Shown: positions 27,988-37,627 of the stretch, in pieces | How the letters are laid out: each line of letters begins with the position of its first letter | Position numbering within the stretch: position 1 is the stretch's first letter | DNA from: Ktedonobacteria bacterium | Lineage (GTDB): Bacteria > Chloroflexota > Ktedonobacteria > Ktedonobacterales > JACDGC01 | DNA length: 64,000 bases | Reading direction: 5' to 3' | Assembly: GCA_027459785.1 (NCBI GenBank) | Contig: DAIDGU010000026.1 | Coordinates: forward strand, 116,057 to 180,056 | Made by a program: the position numbers and the translations under genes | Notes under the pieces: model-generated | Told to the model about the DNA's origin: nothing | Databases searched by the model: none | The model's input: the letters and a program-made list of their open reading frames with translations, nothing else

Positions 27988-30126
27988 ATGTTTTTCCGCG
28001 CACCCACCATCTTGCCTACGGGCAACATCATCGGCGCGATCTTTTTCGGCGTGGTCCTGCTGGGCGCGTGGACGGCCTTCGGGCTGCGCATCCGCGAATT
28101 GGTGCGCTTGCTGCGCCTGGGCCAGCCAGAAAATCGACTCGACCACCTGGGCGAGCGCATCAGCTTTTTCCTGAAAGGCGTGCTGGGCCAGCAAGGCGTG
28201 CTGCGCAATCCCATCCCCGGCCTGGCGCACTTTTTCACGTTCTGGGGCTTCATCATCTTGCAGATCGATGCCCTGAACCTGTGGGCCAACGGCTTCAACT
28301 TTTCGTTGCCGCTGGTAAGCTCGTCCGCTTTCGCCGTGATCCTGGATGTCTTCCTGGTCTTTGTGACGCTGGCGCTGATCGTTTTCGCCTATCGGCGCGT
28401 CATTCAGCGCCCGCCGGAACTCGCCAGCCAGACGCATGATCCCAAAGACGGCCTGATCATCCTGGGCCTGATCTTCCTGGTCGTCTTCACGCTGGTCGGC
28501 ATCGAAGCCTTCGCCTTTGCCGCCACCGGCGGCAAGGATTGGTCGCCGCTGGGCGCGTTCTTCGGCACCCCGTTCCTGGGGATGGGCGCTGCCGGTGCGA
28601 CGGTGTTATATCGCGCCTTCTGGTGGGCGCAAATTTTGACCGTCCTGGGCTTCTTGATCTACATCCCACGGTCCAAACATTTGCACCTGATGGCGACGCC
28701 CTTCAACGTCTTCTTGCAGAAGTCTGAAGCGCAGCCGGCGGGCGCGTTGCCGCTGATCCCGGACATCGAAGGGCGTTTCGAGCGCGAAGAGAATGTCGGC
28801 GTCTCGCAGGTCAACCAGTTCACCTGGAAGCAACTGCTGGATGGCTATGCCTGCACCGAATGTGGGCGCTGCAACAGCGTCTGCCCCGCACTGGCCACGG
28901 GCAAGCCGCTATGGCCGAAAGAGGTGATCATCGGCGTCAAGGAGCAGCTTTTCGCCGATGGCGGCCTGATGCTGGCGGGCCAATACACCGACGCCAGTGA
29001 TGAACTGAAGCTGCCGCTGGTCGGCGGGCGCATCCAGGATGAGACGCTATGGTCCTGCACCACCTGTGGCGGCTGCGTCAACATCTGCCCGGTCAACATC
29101 GACCACGTGACGAAGATCGTCGATATGCGCCGCCATCTGGTGATGGAAGAGGAGGGCCGCTTCCCCAAAGAGGTCGCGCCGCTTTTCACCAACCTGGAGC
29201 GCAACAACAATCCCTGGCAGATCCGCAATGACACGCGCGCCGAGTGGGCGCAAGACCTGGGCGTGAAGCTGATGCAGGACGCGCCGGAGTGCGAGATCCT
29301 CTACTGGGTCGGCTGCATGGGATCGTTCGACCAGCGCAACCGCAAGGTGGCGACGGCCTTTGTCAAGGTCTTGCAGGCGGCGCACGTCAATTTCGCCATC
29401 CTGGGGCCGGAAGAAAGCTGCACCGGCGATCCGGCGCGGCGCATCGGCAACGAATATCTGTGGCAGACGTTGGCGCAGCAAAACATCGAGGTGCTGAACG
29501 GCTACGGCTTCAATCGCCGCCTGGCCGCCTTCAACGCCGAGGCGGAACGCGCCGCGCCCGGCACCGTCGCTCCCACAAGGAAGCGCCTGATCCTGGCGAC
29601 CTGCCCCCACTGCTTCAACACGATCAAGAACGAGTACCCGCAGTTGGGCGGCGAATATACCGTGATGCACCACACCCAGTACATCAACCTCTTGATCGAG
29701 ACGGGCAAGCTCAAGCTGCCGGAAGGCTTCGACCGGCGCAAGATGACGTACCATGACCCCTGCTACATCGGGCGCTGGAACGGCATCTATGACGAGCCGC
29801 GCCGCGTGCTGAACGTGATCAACGAGAACGGCGTGACGGAGATGGAGCGCACGCGCAACCGCAGCTTCTGCTGTGGCGGCGGCGGCGGGCGCGTGTGGAT
29901 GGAAGAGAAGGTTGGCACGCGCGTCAACCATGCCCGTGTGCAAGAAGCCATCGACACCGGCGCGGAGACGCTGGCGGCTGCCTGCCCCTTCTGCATCACG
30001 ATGTTCGAGGACGGCATCACCGCCAAGGGCAAGAAAGACGACTTCAAGGTCGAAGACCTGGCCGAGATCATCGCCCGCGCCCTGGAAGAAGCGCCCATCA
30101 GCGCAGACGTGGCGCTGGCGGAGTAG
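27988..30126 (+). CDS. Membrane Fe-S oxidoreductase, Etf:menaquinone reductase-like (CCG domains)
   Basis: The 712-residue protein starts with about five membrane helices related to the NarI-type cytochrome b subunit (FFTFWGFIILQIDALNLW and following). Two [4Fe-4S] motifs of ferredoxin type follow (CTECGRCNSVCP and CTTCGGCVNICP). Two CCG domains come next, as in heterodisulfide reductase subunit B (YWVGCMGSFDQRN...ESCTGDPARR and CPHCFNTIKNE...YHDPCYIGRWN, SFCCGGGGGRVW, ACPFC). Its place directly behind etfBA matches the EtfAB:menaquinone oxidoreductases described in beta-oxidising anaerobes and aerobes. It should oxidise reduced Etf and reduce menaquinone at the membrane. The start codon and RBS are acceptable; the operon assignment is strong despite the 175-base repeat between genes. 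Confidence 0.92.
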   Translation: MFFRAPTILPTGNIIGAIFFGVVLLGAWTAFGLRIRELVRLLRLGQPENRLDHLGERISFFLKGVLGQQGVLRNPIPGLAHFFTFWGFIILQIDALNLWANGFNFSLPLVSSSAFAVILDVFLVFVTLALIVFAYRRVIQRPPELASQTHDPKDGLIILGLIFLVVFTLVGIEAFAFAATGGKDWSPLGAFFGTPFLGMGAAGATVLYRAFWWAQILTVLGFLIYIPRSKHLHLMATPFNVFLQKSEAQPAGALPLIPDIEGRFEREENVGVSQVNQFTWKQLLDGYACTECGRCNSVCPALATGKPLWPKEVIIGVKEQLFADGGLMLAGQYTDASDELKLPLVGGRIQDETLWSCTTCGGCVNICPVNIDHVTKIVDMRRHLVMEEEGRFPKEVAPLFTNLERNNNPWQIRNDTRAEWAQDLGVKLMQDAPECEILYWVGCMGSFDQRNRKVATAFVKVLQAAHVNFAILGPEESCTGDPARRIGNEYLWQTLAQQNIEVLNGYGFNRRLAAFNAEAERAAPGTVAPTRKRLILATCPHCFNTIKNEYPQLGGEYTVMHHTQYINLLIETGKLKLPEGFDRRKMTYHDPCYIGRWNGIYDEPRRVLNVINENGVTEMERTRNRSFCCGGGGGRVWMEEKVGTRVNHARVQEAIDTGAETLAAACPFCITMFEDGITAKGKKDDFKVEDLAEIIARALEEAPISADVALAE

Positions 30127-30185
30127 AAATGGGCTGGTGGCGTGAACAACGTTCATTGGCGCATCTTTTGTGGGCCACAGCGCGT

Positions 30186-31838
30186 TCACTGCGTCGTGGC
30201 GGCGGTGATGAAGGCGCGCACCACGTCCGGATCGAACTGTGTGCCGGCGTTGCGTTCCAGTTCGATCAGCGCCTCGGCGGGCGAACGGGCGGGGCGATAC
30301 GGGCGGGCCGCGATCAGCGCGCCATACACATCGCAGACGGCGACGATCCGCGCGCCCAGGGGGATCGCTGTGCCGCGCAGGCCGGCGGGATACCCCAGGC
30401 CGTCCCAGCGTTCGCGCTGGGCGGCGACGATGGGCGCGATAGCGGCCAACACTCCCCCCACGCTGGTCAGCAGCCGCTCGCCCAGGTGCGGATGCTCGCG
30501 CACGAAGGCCCATTCCTCCGCCGTCAGCGCCTCGGTCTTCTGCAAGATGGCGGCGGGGATGCCGAGATTGCCGACATCGTGCAGCAGCGCGGCTAATCCT
30601 ACCAGGCGCGCTTCTTCGATGGAGCGGCCCAGCAACAGCGCCGTCTCTTGCGCCAATTCCGCCAGGGTGCGCGCCTCGGTGACGGAGGTGACTTCCTGGG
30701 CTTCCATCGCAGCGGTCAGCGCATGGATGCTGGTATACTTTTGCATCATCGCGTCGATGTAGCTGATGTGCCAGGCACCCGCCGCTGGGCCGCTGGGCGC
30801 GCGCGCATCGGCGGTGGGCAGATCGTCCCCCGCTTGTGCTTCGTATACTGCTTGGCTCAAGGGTGCTGGTGCCGGCTCTGCGCGCAAGGCGTTGGCGTGC
30901 AATACATTGTGGCGCATGGGGTGGGCGAGCGGCTCGATGGCGGCGGCGAGCAAGGCTGCTGCGGTCGCGCCGTCATCCGGGCAAAGCGCCACACCGACGC
31001 GCAGTGTCACCTGGATCGGCTCCTGGTGGCCCGGTAGCGGGCTGGCTTCGTCAAGCACCAACAAGGGCGCGTAGTGTACAGCGGCGCGAATCTGCTCGAC
31101 CAAGCCCTGTACCTGCGGGAAGTCGGCGCCCGCGCGCAGGATGGCGAAGCGATCACCTCCCAGCCGCGCCAGCAGATCGCCTTCCGCCAGCCGCGTGCGG
31201 ATGCGCTCGGCGAGGGTGCACAGCACTTCATCGCCGAAACGATAGCCGTAGCGCGTGTTGATGGCGCGAAAATCGTCGATGTCGCAGACGATCAGCGCCA
31301 GGGGCCGCTGATGCTGCACGGCGAATGGGACATCCGTCGCCAGGCGCGTCATCAGGGCGGTATGCGTGACCGCGCCCGTCAGCGGATCATAGACGACGGA
31401 GCGTGGCAGCGCCATGCGCGCCTGGTGCAGCGCGTCCAGCGCGGCGCGCTGGCGTTCGAGGATCGCGGTGCCGGTGCGCGCGAGCTCGATCATCTGCGCG
31501 ACGACCGTACTGATCTCTTGTATCTGTCGCTCATCTGCAACAAGGGCCGGCGTGGCGGCTGGCGGCGGCGATTGCGGCGGGGCATAGGGCGTGGGCATGG
31601 CGGGGGGGATGGCCATCGCGCGCGGCAGCGGGCGGCGCGCATGCCAGAAGATGCCCCCACCAGCGGTGAGCAGCAGCAAAGCACCGGCGGCGACCACGAG
31701 CCAAAGCCACACGGGGGCGGGGCGCGCGAGCAGAGCGGCGGCGAGCGCGGCCAGCACGGCGACAACGAGCAGTCCCAGGCGCACCCCCACGGGCAGGAGC
31801 GGCGGGGGTGCGCTGGGCTGGGTGGGTGGCGACGACAT
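30186..31838 (-). CDS. Membrane protein with degenerate GGDEF and HD-GYP domains
   Basis: The 550-residue protein has two membrane helices (18-38 and 43-62), a Pro-rich linker and coiled coil, a GGDEF domain (about 148-310) and an HD-GYP domain (about 365-550). The GGDEF signature reads GGDRF (227-231), which loses the second acidic residue of the active site. In the HD-GYP part HD is kept (420-421), but the following Lys is Asn, the HHE before WDGLGYP is QRE, and the first conserved His is absent. Both c-di-GMP synthesis and hydrolysis are therefore doubtful; it may be a c-di-GMP or protein-binding effector. AAAGGA lies 7 bases before ATG 31838, preferred to an upstream frame extension. Confidence 0.88.
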   Translation of the reverse strand: MSSPPTQPSAPPPLLPVGVRLGLLVVAVLAALAAALLARPAPVWLWLVVAAGALLLLTAGGGIFWHARRPLPRAMAIPPAMPTPYAPPQSPPPAATPALVADERQIQEISTVVAQMIELARTGTAILERQRAALDALHQARMALPRSVVYDPLTGAVTHTALMTRLATDVPFAVQHQRPLALIVCDIDDFRAINTRYGYRFGDEVLCTLAERIRTRLAEGDLLARLGGDRFAILRAGADFPQVQGLVEQIRAAVHYAPLLVLDEASPLPGHQEPIQVTLRVGVALCPDDGATAAALLAAAIEPLAHPMRHNVLHANALRAEPAPAPLSQAVYEAQAGDDLPTADARAPSGPAAGAWHISYIDAMMQKYTSIHALTAAMEAQEVTSVTEARTLAELAQETALLLGRSIEEARLVGLAALLHDVGNLGIPAAILQKTEALTAEEWAFVREHPHLGERLLTSVGGVLAAIAPIVAAQRERWDGLGYPAGLRGTAIPLGARIVAVCDVYGALIAARPYRPARSPAEALIELERNAGTQFDPDVVRAFITAATTQ

Positions 31839-31992
31839 GACGGCGTCCTTTCGCCGCACAGAGCGGCCAGGGAGATTGCGGCACATGCTATACGCTGCGG
31901 TGTTCTCTATCGGCATCTTTACCATTGACCACAGGGGTATATGCTGCTCTGCTCAGTCGTCGGCATCATCGGGCGGATCGCGGGCAGATCGA

Positions 31993-33339
31993 TCACGGCT
32001 GGTGCTGGCGGACCGGGAGGGTCTCGCTCAGCCAGAGCGCCAGCGCGCCGAGGGCGAGGAGCGCGCCCACCAGGCACACACCCAGCCAACCGTGCTGCGC
32101 GAATACGAGCGCGGAGACCGCCGATCCTGCTGCCCCGCCGATGAAGTACGTCACCATATATGCAGTGGTAATGCGGCTGAGTTGCTCCGTGCCGCGCAGC
32201 CGATAGATGATGCTCTGGTTCGTGACATGGATGCCCTGCGCGCCCAGGTCGATCAGCACAATGCCGGCGATCAGTGGGATGAGCGCCGTGCCGCCCAGCG
32301 CCAGTAGCCCGAACGCGGCGAGGCTCGCCAGGATGAAGCCGCCAGTCGTCGCCCTGTGCCAGCCACGATCGGCCCAACGGCCCGCCAGTGAGGCCGCCGC
32401 CGCGCCCCCCACGCCCGCCAGCCCGAAAAGGCCGATGAGCGCCTGATCGTAGCCATACGGCGGATGCGCCAGCAGAAACGCCAGATTGGTCCACAGGACG
32501 CTGAACATGGCGAAGGCCAGCGCGCCATACAGCGCCCGCCGCCGCAACACCGGCTCTGCACGCACGAGCGCGGCGATGGAGGCGAGCAAGCGCGGATAGG
32601 GGAGCGTGGCAGCCTGGGGCGAACGGCGCGGCAACACACGCCACAGCACGCCCGCCAGCAGCAACATCAGGATGGCAGCGGCGGCGAAAACGATGCGCCA
32701 GCCGAACGCTTGGCTGACCACGCCGGAGACGGTGCGCGAGATCAAGATGCCGATCAGCAGGCCGCTCATGATCGTGCCGACGACGCGCCCGCGTTCCGCC
32801 GGGCCAGCGAGGCTTGCCGCGAAGGGGACGAGTACCATCACCGCGACAGCCGCCAGGCCGATCACCAGCGCAGCCACCAACAGCACGCCGATCGTCGGGG
32901 CCAGCGCCGCCAGCAGCAGCGCCGGCACGAGCGCCAGCAGCAGACCGACGATCAGCCGCCGCCGGTTGAGCAGATCGCCCAACGGCACCAGAAAGAGCAG
33001 CCCAAGCGCGTAGCCCGCCTGCGTGACGGTGACGATCTGCCCGGCGACGCCGCTGCTGGTATGCATGTGTCGTGCGATGGTAGCGAGCATCGGCTGCGCG
33101 TAATACATGTTCGCCACGGCCATGCCGCTTGCCACGGCGAATAGCGCGATCAGGCCGCGCGCGATGCCGCCGGACGGCGCTGATCGCGTATCAGGCAGCG
33201 CAGGTGCGGGCGTGGCGATGATATTGCTGCGGTCAAGCGCCCGCCCTGGCTGGGCCGTGCGCGCATTCGCCACCCGATTCACTTTATCGTGCGCGGCGGC
33301 TTCTGTTTGGTCCTGGTCGATTTCCGGCGAGTTGTGCAT
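31993..33339 (-). CDS. MFS transporter, drug-efflux-like
   Basis: The 448-residue protein has an unusually long polar N-terminus (about 60 residues) followed by twelve membrane helices. LGDLLNRRRLIVGL after helix 2 is motif A, and ANMYYAQPMLATIARHMHTS is typical of the subgroup of sugar/drug efflux carriers annotated as YdeG/YnfM-like. The substrate is unknown. GAAGG precedes ATG 33339 by about 7 bases. The gene stands alone, between the HD-GYP protein and the secreted lipase. Confidence 0.88.
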   Translation of the reverse strand: MHNSPEIDQDQTEAAAHDKVNRVANARTAQPGRALDRSNIIATPAPALPDTRSAPSGGIARGLIALFAVASGMAVANMYYAQPMLATIARHMHTSSGVAGQIVTVTQAGYALGLLFLVPLGDLLNRRRLIVGLLLALVPALLLAALAPTIGVLLVAALVIGLAAVAVMVLVPFAASLAGPAERGRVVGTIMSGLLIGILISRTVSGVVSQAFGWRIVFAAAAILMLLLAGVLWRVLPRRSPQAATLPYPRLLASIAALVRAEPVLRRRALYGALAFAMFSVLWTNLAFLLAHPPYGYDQALIGLFGLAGVGGAAAASLAGRWADRGWHRATTGGFILASLAAFGLLALGGTALIPLIAGIVLIDLGAQGIHVTNQSIIYRLRGTEQLSRITTAYMVTYFIGGAAGSAVSALVFAQHGWLGVCLVGALLALGALALWLSETLPVRQHQP

Positions 33340-33457
33340 TTGGTTGCCTTCACGCTACCTGTATATGTCTCTATGTCCTATGATAGAGGGAATTTGCATG
33401 CAGATGCCAACGAACGCAGGCCGCCTCCAAACAGCACCCCTGACACATATGCACAAG

Positions 33458-33495
33458 CCCCCACGCCCGGCAGCAATGCGAGAATGGCGTGGGGG
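33458..33495. terminator. GC-rich stem-loop downstream of the lipase gene
   Basis: CCCCCACGCC (33458-33467) pairs with GGCGTGGGGG (33486-33495) around an 18-base loop, 22 bases past the lipase stop on the minus strand. There is no T-run, so it may stop transcription weakly or protect the 3' end. Confidence 0.45.
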
Positions 33496-33517
33496 CAAAT
33501 CCGACCGGGATCTCGTC

Positions 33518-34642
33518 TTACCAGCCGGAGTTTTGCAGGCTGATGCCCACGTTTTCGAGGGCGTGCGGCCAGTCGGTGGCGTAGTTGCTGACGACATCCG
33601 AGGCGCAATAGTCGCACCAGTTGGCGTAAGCATTCCAAGAGGTGGACGTATCCTTCAGGTAGCCGCCGTGATCATAGCAAGGAGGATTGAGATACTCCGT
33701 CTTGTGGCCACCGTTCATGCCCAGCGAGGAGTGCCAATCGACGCCGGGATCGAAGATGTTATACCACGACTCGCACGAACTACCGAACATCGTCCAGTCG
33801 GTTCCCCAACCGGCACCCTGCGGAACTTGCCCGTAGTTTTCGAGCGTGGTAATGAAGGTGTTGTTGCTGCGCATCTGCTGGCCTTGCAGGCAGCCGCCGC
33901 AGATGAAGATGCTCGCGCCGAAGATCGGCACGCCGGTGTGGGGCGTCGCCATCGTGACGGTATCTTGCACCATGATATACGGCGGCAGGTAGTAGTCGAA
34001 CGGCGTAGCATACAGCGCCCAGCGGATGATCAGCCCACCCATGCTGTGACCGACCAACTGGACGTTCTGGCCATACTGCGTGAAATTGTCCCAGATGTAC
34101 CACGAGAGTTCGCAGCCGATGTGGCGAATGTCCTCGTTTGTCGTCCCCTGGTTGCCGGCATAGTCGTGGGTGCAGTCACCGGCATAGTTGCCCAGGTAGG
34201 CCGAGCAACTGCTGTCGCCCTTGTAATAGCCGACGGTATACAGGCCCCCACGCCAGCCATAGGAGTTACGCAGGAAGCTCGTCGCCGTCCCCCAATAACC
34301 GGACGTGCAGTTGATCGAGGCGTTGCCGTTGAAGCCGTGGACGAAGACGACCGGCCAGCTATTCGATGAGACATAGCCATAATTGATGTTGCTGCTTACC
34401 AGCTTGTGCAGCCGCTTCAATTTCTGCGCCACCAGCTTGTTATTGTACTTGTTATTCGGGCGGGCGATGCTGGGGGAGCCGGTAAGGACCGGTGATTGTG
34501 CCGTTGCGCCGAACGTAGGATTGCCAGCGGCGCTGACGGCGAGGGGATGCAGGAAGAGTGCGCCGATGAGTGCGATGACCGCGCTGGTGGAGACGAGCGC
34601 GATGCCGAGCCAGCCAAACCGCGAAAATCGGGATGTGTTCAC
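33518..34642 (-). CDS. Secreted alpha/beta-hydrolase, lipase-like
   Basis: The 374-residue protein has a signal peptide (IALVSTSAVIALIGALFLHP ending near AVSAAG) and a lipase fold. VVFVHGFNGNAS gives the oxyanion hole, and QLVGHSMGGLIIRWALY holds the nucleophile Ser. The C-terminal half has TMATPHTGVPIFG, also seen in lipase class 2 (LipA/EstA-like) enzymes, and ends with a region holding a candidate catalytic His. Many cysteines (at least ten) suggest disulfides outside the cell. The start is GTG at 34642 with AAAGGAG 8 bases upstream. It probably hydrolyses acyl esters outside the cell. Confidence 0.88.
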   Translation of the reverse strand: MNTSRFSRFGWLGIALVSTSAVIALIGALFLHPLAVSAAGNPTFGATAQSPVLTGSPSIARPNNKYNNKLVAQKLKRLHKLVSSNINYGYVSSNSWPVVFVHGFNGNASINCTSGYWGTATSFLRNSYGWRGGLYTVGYYKGDSSCSAYLGNYAGDCTHDYAGNQGTTNEDIRHIGCELSWYIWDNFTQYGQNVQLVGHSMGGLIIRWALYATPFDYYLPPYIMVQDTVTMATPHTGVPIFGASIFICGGCLQGQQMRSNNTFITTLENYGQVPQGAGWGTDWTMFGSSCESWYNIFDPGVDWHSSLGMNGGHKTEYLNPPCYDHGGYLKDTSTSWNAYANWCDYCASDVVSNYATDWPHALENVGISLQNSGW

Positions 34643-34906
34643 AGGCCGCTCCTTTCGGGAAACCTCTGTGTTTCCCCATCAGCCGCGCGGGATGCTACGC
34701 CTGCCCTCCCTGAAACGACGCCTGCTGATTCGCAGAGCATAACCGCTTGTCTTTCTGTTGTCAATAAGGAATGTGAGCTATGCACACTTTTATGGCGAAT
34801 GGGATCATAGTACTAACAGGAGGGCGAGCAGGTACAATGCGAATAACGCGCCGCATGCCATTGGTGAATGGTTGCCATTTCGGGTCGTCGTCATAGGAGT
34901 CATCGT

Positions 34907-37402
34907 ATGTTGTATCTCCGTCGCCTTGTTCCCCTCGTCTGCGCGCTCGCGCTGTGCGCCACGCTGCCGGTCGCCGTCGCCCGCGCCCAGGTGGCCGCGC
35001 CTGCCACTGGTGGACACGTAACCGTGATCGTGCTGGATATGTCCGGCTCGATGAGTACCAATGATCCGTTGGGTCTGCGCTGTTCCGCCGCGAACGCTTA
35101 CATCGACCTGAGCGGCGCGAATCCGGCGGAGGCGACGAATTATGTCGGCATCATCGGGCTGGCGAACGTGAACGCCACCGGGCCGAGCGGCGGCGCGCAC
35201 GACTTCCGCCTGGCGCAGATCTGGTCGCCGCCCCTGGCGACGGACGTGGCGGCCAACCGCGCGCAGTTGCGCCAGATCATCACCACGCAGTCCCACGCCT
35301 GCGAACCGAACGGCAACACCCCCACCTATGACGCGCTGGTGAAAGCCTACAGCATGCTCAACGGCTTTCTGGGGGCGCACGCGGGCCTCACAGGATCGGT
35401 GATTTTGCTGACGGACGGCAATCCGGATCCGCAGGGCGATGCGCAGGTGGCCGATGTGAACGCGGAGATCGTGCCGCAGTTCGTCGCCAAACACTGGCCC
35501 ATCGACACCATCGCGCTGGGGACGGATACCAGCTATCGCGGCTTCCTGAGCGGCATCTCCGCCAGGACAAAAGGGACGGCCTATGATGACAGCCAAGGGC
35601 CGATCCAGGGGGTTTCACCGCTGAACCTGGCGCGCGTCTTCGCCGACATCTTCCGCGAATACGAGGGGCGCACGCTGAAACCCGCCATCGCGCCGACCAA
35701 GGTCGCCGGCCAGGCGACGCAGCAATTTTACATCGGCGACGCCGTGACACACCTGGACGTGATCGCGGTGAAAGATACCCCCGCGACGACGATCACCCTC
35801 GCCGATCCCAACGGCCAGCCCTTCGCGCCGGATCAGCAGGGCAACTTCATCTCGACCGACCCGCACTACTTCATCTTCAGCCTGGAAGCGCATGCCCCCG
35901 CGCCCTTCCTGCAAAACGGCCCGTGGACGCTGCATGTCAACGGCTCCGGCCTCTTCCTGGTGGATAGCCTGACGGTTTCAACGCTGGCGCTGAACGTGAC
36001 CGCGCCGCAAGACGGCAGCACCTTGCCGCTGGGCCAGCCGGTGACGCTGAGCGCGACGGTTTCTGAAAACGGCAACATCGTGTTGGATAGCACCTATGAC
36101 GTGGAGGCGCTGATCACGCCGCCGGGCGGTGGCAAGGCGCTACGCGTCTTCCTGAAAGACCGCGACACGTCGGGGACGTATCATGGCACCTTCACGCTGC
36201 CCGTGACCGCCGCGCCGGGGACGTACAACATCGACGTGACGGCGACACAAGGGACGGTCAGCGCGGGCGAGCAGCAGCTTGGCGTGAAGTTCGCGCTTTT
36301 CCCCACGCCGCTTCTGCTGGGCGCGAACGGCCAGCCGATCATGCCGACGACGCCGGCGGGCTGCAATCCGGTCGATCCGGCGACGAACTGCACCCTGACG
36401 AGCGGCGCGGCACGCGCCACGGCGACGGGCTGGGCCGGCGCGCTCAGCTACCTCTATACACATGTGCCGCTTTTCGATGCGACGGTGGGCCGATGGCACC
36501 CGCGCGACTGGCCGCTCAGTGGCTACAGCCTGGCACCGTCTGGGACGATCATGGGTGAAACGGTGGTCGGCACGGGCAAGGGCATGCAGCCATATACCAG
36601 CGGCACGGTGACGGCGACGGCGACCGACGCGCAGGGCCAACCCGTCGCGGTGACGGTGACGAACCTGCCCGGCGGCACGTTCGAGTTACACTTTCCCACG
36701 GGCGCGCAGGGTGCCTTCAACGTGGTGCTGACGGCGGCGGGCAGCCCGCAAGACGCCTTCGGTAATCCCGTGGCCGTGGCCGCGCCGGTGACGGTGGTGC
36801 TGGCCGCGCCGCCCGCCAGCGCGCAGACGCGCGCCTGGGAGATCACCGCATTCTATATCGCGCTCTTGCTGCTCGTCGCCATCTTCGGCATCTATGGGCC
36901 GATCAACTACGCGCTGCGGTCCAAGCCCAGCCGGCGCAATCAACTGGTGGATACGCGCCCCGCGCCGGGCGTGGTGCCGGCGAAGCCCTTGGTGTGGCGT
37001 GGCTGGTCGCTGGGGCGCTACTTCGCGCCGAACCGCCTGCCAGGCGGCCAAGTGGGACTGCCGAATAACGTCACCTTCCGGGTGAGTTACGGCGGCGGCG
37101 TTGCCCTGCGTGTACGGCGCAGCCTATTTGACAAGACACCGGCGGTTTGGAAGCTGAATGGACGCGACGTGTCGCCGAGCGACGGCCCGCAGGCGCTCAG
37201 CCAGGACGCGCTCATCACGCTCAGCGAGGGCGGCCAGGTACGCGACTATCGCTACGAACGGCTCAAGCGCAGCGGCGTGAAAGCGCCACCCAAGCCGCCG
37301 AAAGCGGCGAAACCACCGAAAGCGCCCAAGCCGCCGAAACAGGCGAACGCTAAGCCGCCGAAGGTGAACACGCAGGTGCCGGTGGGAGCAGGGCGACCGT
37401 GA
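34907..37402 (+). CDS. Large secreted VWA-domain membrane protein
   Basis: The 831-residue protein has a signal peptide (LVPLVCALALCATLPVAVA, cleavage near ARA-Q), a von Willebrand A domain from about 35 with an intact metal site (DMSGSMS, later GSVILLTDGNPD), two or three immunoglobulin-like or bacterial beta domains (NVTAPQDGSTLPLGQPVTLS and following), a single membrane helix near 650 (ITAFYIALLLLVAIFGIYG), then a cytoplasmic domain (about 690-790) and a Lys/Pro tail of repeated PPK(A/Q)-type units. It looks like an adhesion or sensing protein that links outside to inside. ATAGGAGT lies 7 bases before ATG 34907. No partner gene is obvious. Confidence 0.85.
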   Translation: MLYLRRLVPLVCALALCATLPVAVARAQVAAPATGGHVTVIVLDMSGSMSTNDPLGLRCSAANAYIDLSGANPAEATNYVGIIGLANVNATGPSGGAHDFRLAQIWSPPLATDVAANRAQLRQIITTQSHACEPNGNTPTYDALVKAYSMLNGFLGAHAGLTGSVILLTDGNPDPQGDAQVADVNAEIVPQFVAKHWPIDTIALGTDTSYRGFLSGISARTKGTAYDDSQGPIQGVSPLNLARVFADIFREYEGRTLKPAIAPTKVAGQATQQFYIGDAVTHLDVIAVKDTPATTITLADPNGQPFAPDQQGNFISTDPHYFIFSLEAHAPAPFLQNGPWTLHVNGSGLFLVDSLTVSTLALNVTAPQDGSTLPLGQPVTLSATVSENGNIVLDSTYDVEALITPPGGGKALRVFLKDRDTSGTYHGTFTLPVTAAPGTYNIDVTATQGTVSAGEQQLGVKFALFPTPLLLGANGQPIMPTTPAGCNPVDPATNCTLTSGAARATATGWAGALSYLYTHVPLFDATVGRWHPRDWPLSGYSLAPSGTIMGETVVGTGKGMQPYTSGTVTATATDAQGQPVAVTVTNLPGGTFELHFPTGAQGAFNVVLTAAGSPQDAFGNPVAVAAPVTVVLAAPPASAQTRAWEITAFYIALLLLVAIFGIYGPINYALRSKPSRRNQLVDTRPAPGVVPAKPLVWRGWSLGRYFAPNRLPGGQVGLPNNVTFRVSYGGGVALRVRRSLFDKTPAVWKLNGRDVSPSDGPQALSQDALITLSEGGQVRDYRYERLKRSGVKAPPKPPKAAKPPKAPKPPKQANAKPPKVNTQVPVGAGRP

Positions 37403-37404
37403 GG

Positions 37405-37622
37405 GCCGGCCCCACCCCCAGGGCGAGCACAAGGCATCGCCCCTACATCCCATCTGCGGATGGAGAGGGGAGACGAGACGGCCCCACCCCCGACCCCTCC
37501 CCATCTGCGGATGGAGAGGGGAGCGCAGCCATTGCAGGCTGATAACACAGATCTCGCCGATCAGTCCTTATGCTGATCACCCCCTCTCCATCAGCGATGG
37601 GGAGGGGGCTGGGGGATGGGGC
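37405..37622. repeat. Composite repeat between convergent genes, second copy of the CCCCTCCCCATC array
   Basis: It carries a short GGCGA...TCGCCCCTACA repeat, two direct copies of CCCCAccc...CTCCCCATCTGCGGATGGAGAGGGGAG (about 37449-37520), a spacer of about 55 bases starting GCAGCC, and an inverted copy (37579-37622). The order equals 11079-11272, including GCAGCCA at the spacer start. Here it separates the convergent VWA and thiY-like genes and could serve as a terminator both ways. Confidence 0.85.
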
Positions 37623-37627
37623 CGCGC

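Noticed and set aside
29047..30513. 488-codon antisense frame opposite the Fe-S oxidoreductase
   Set aside because: No recognisable domain; the plus strand codes two CCG domains across the same stretch.
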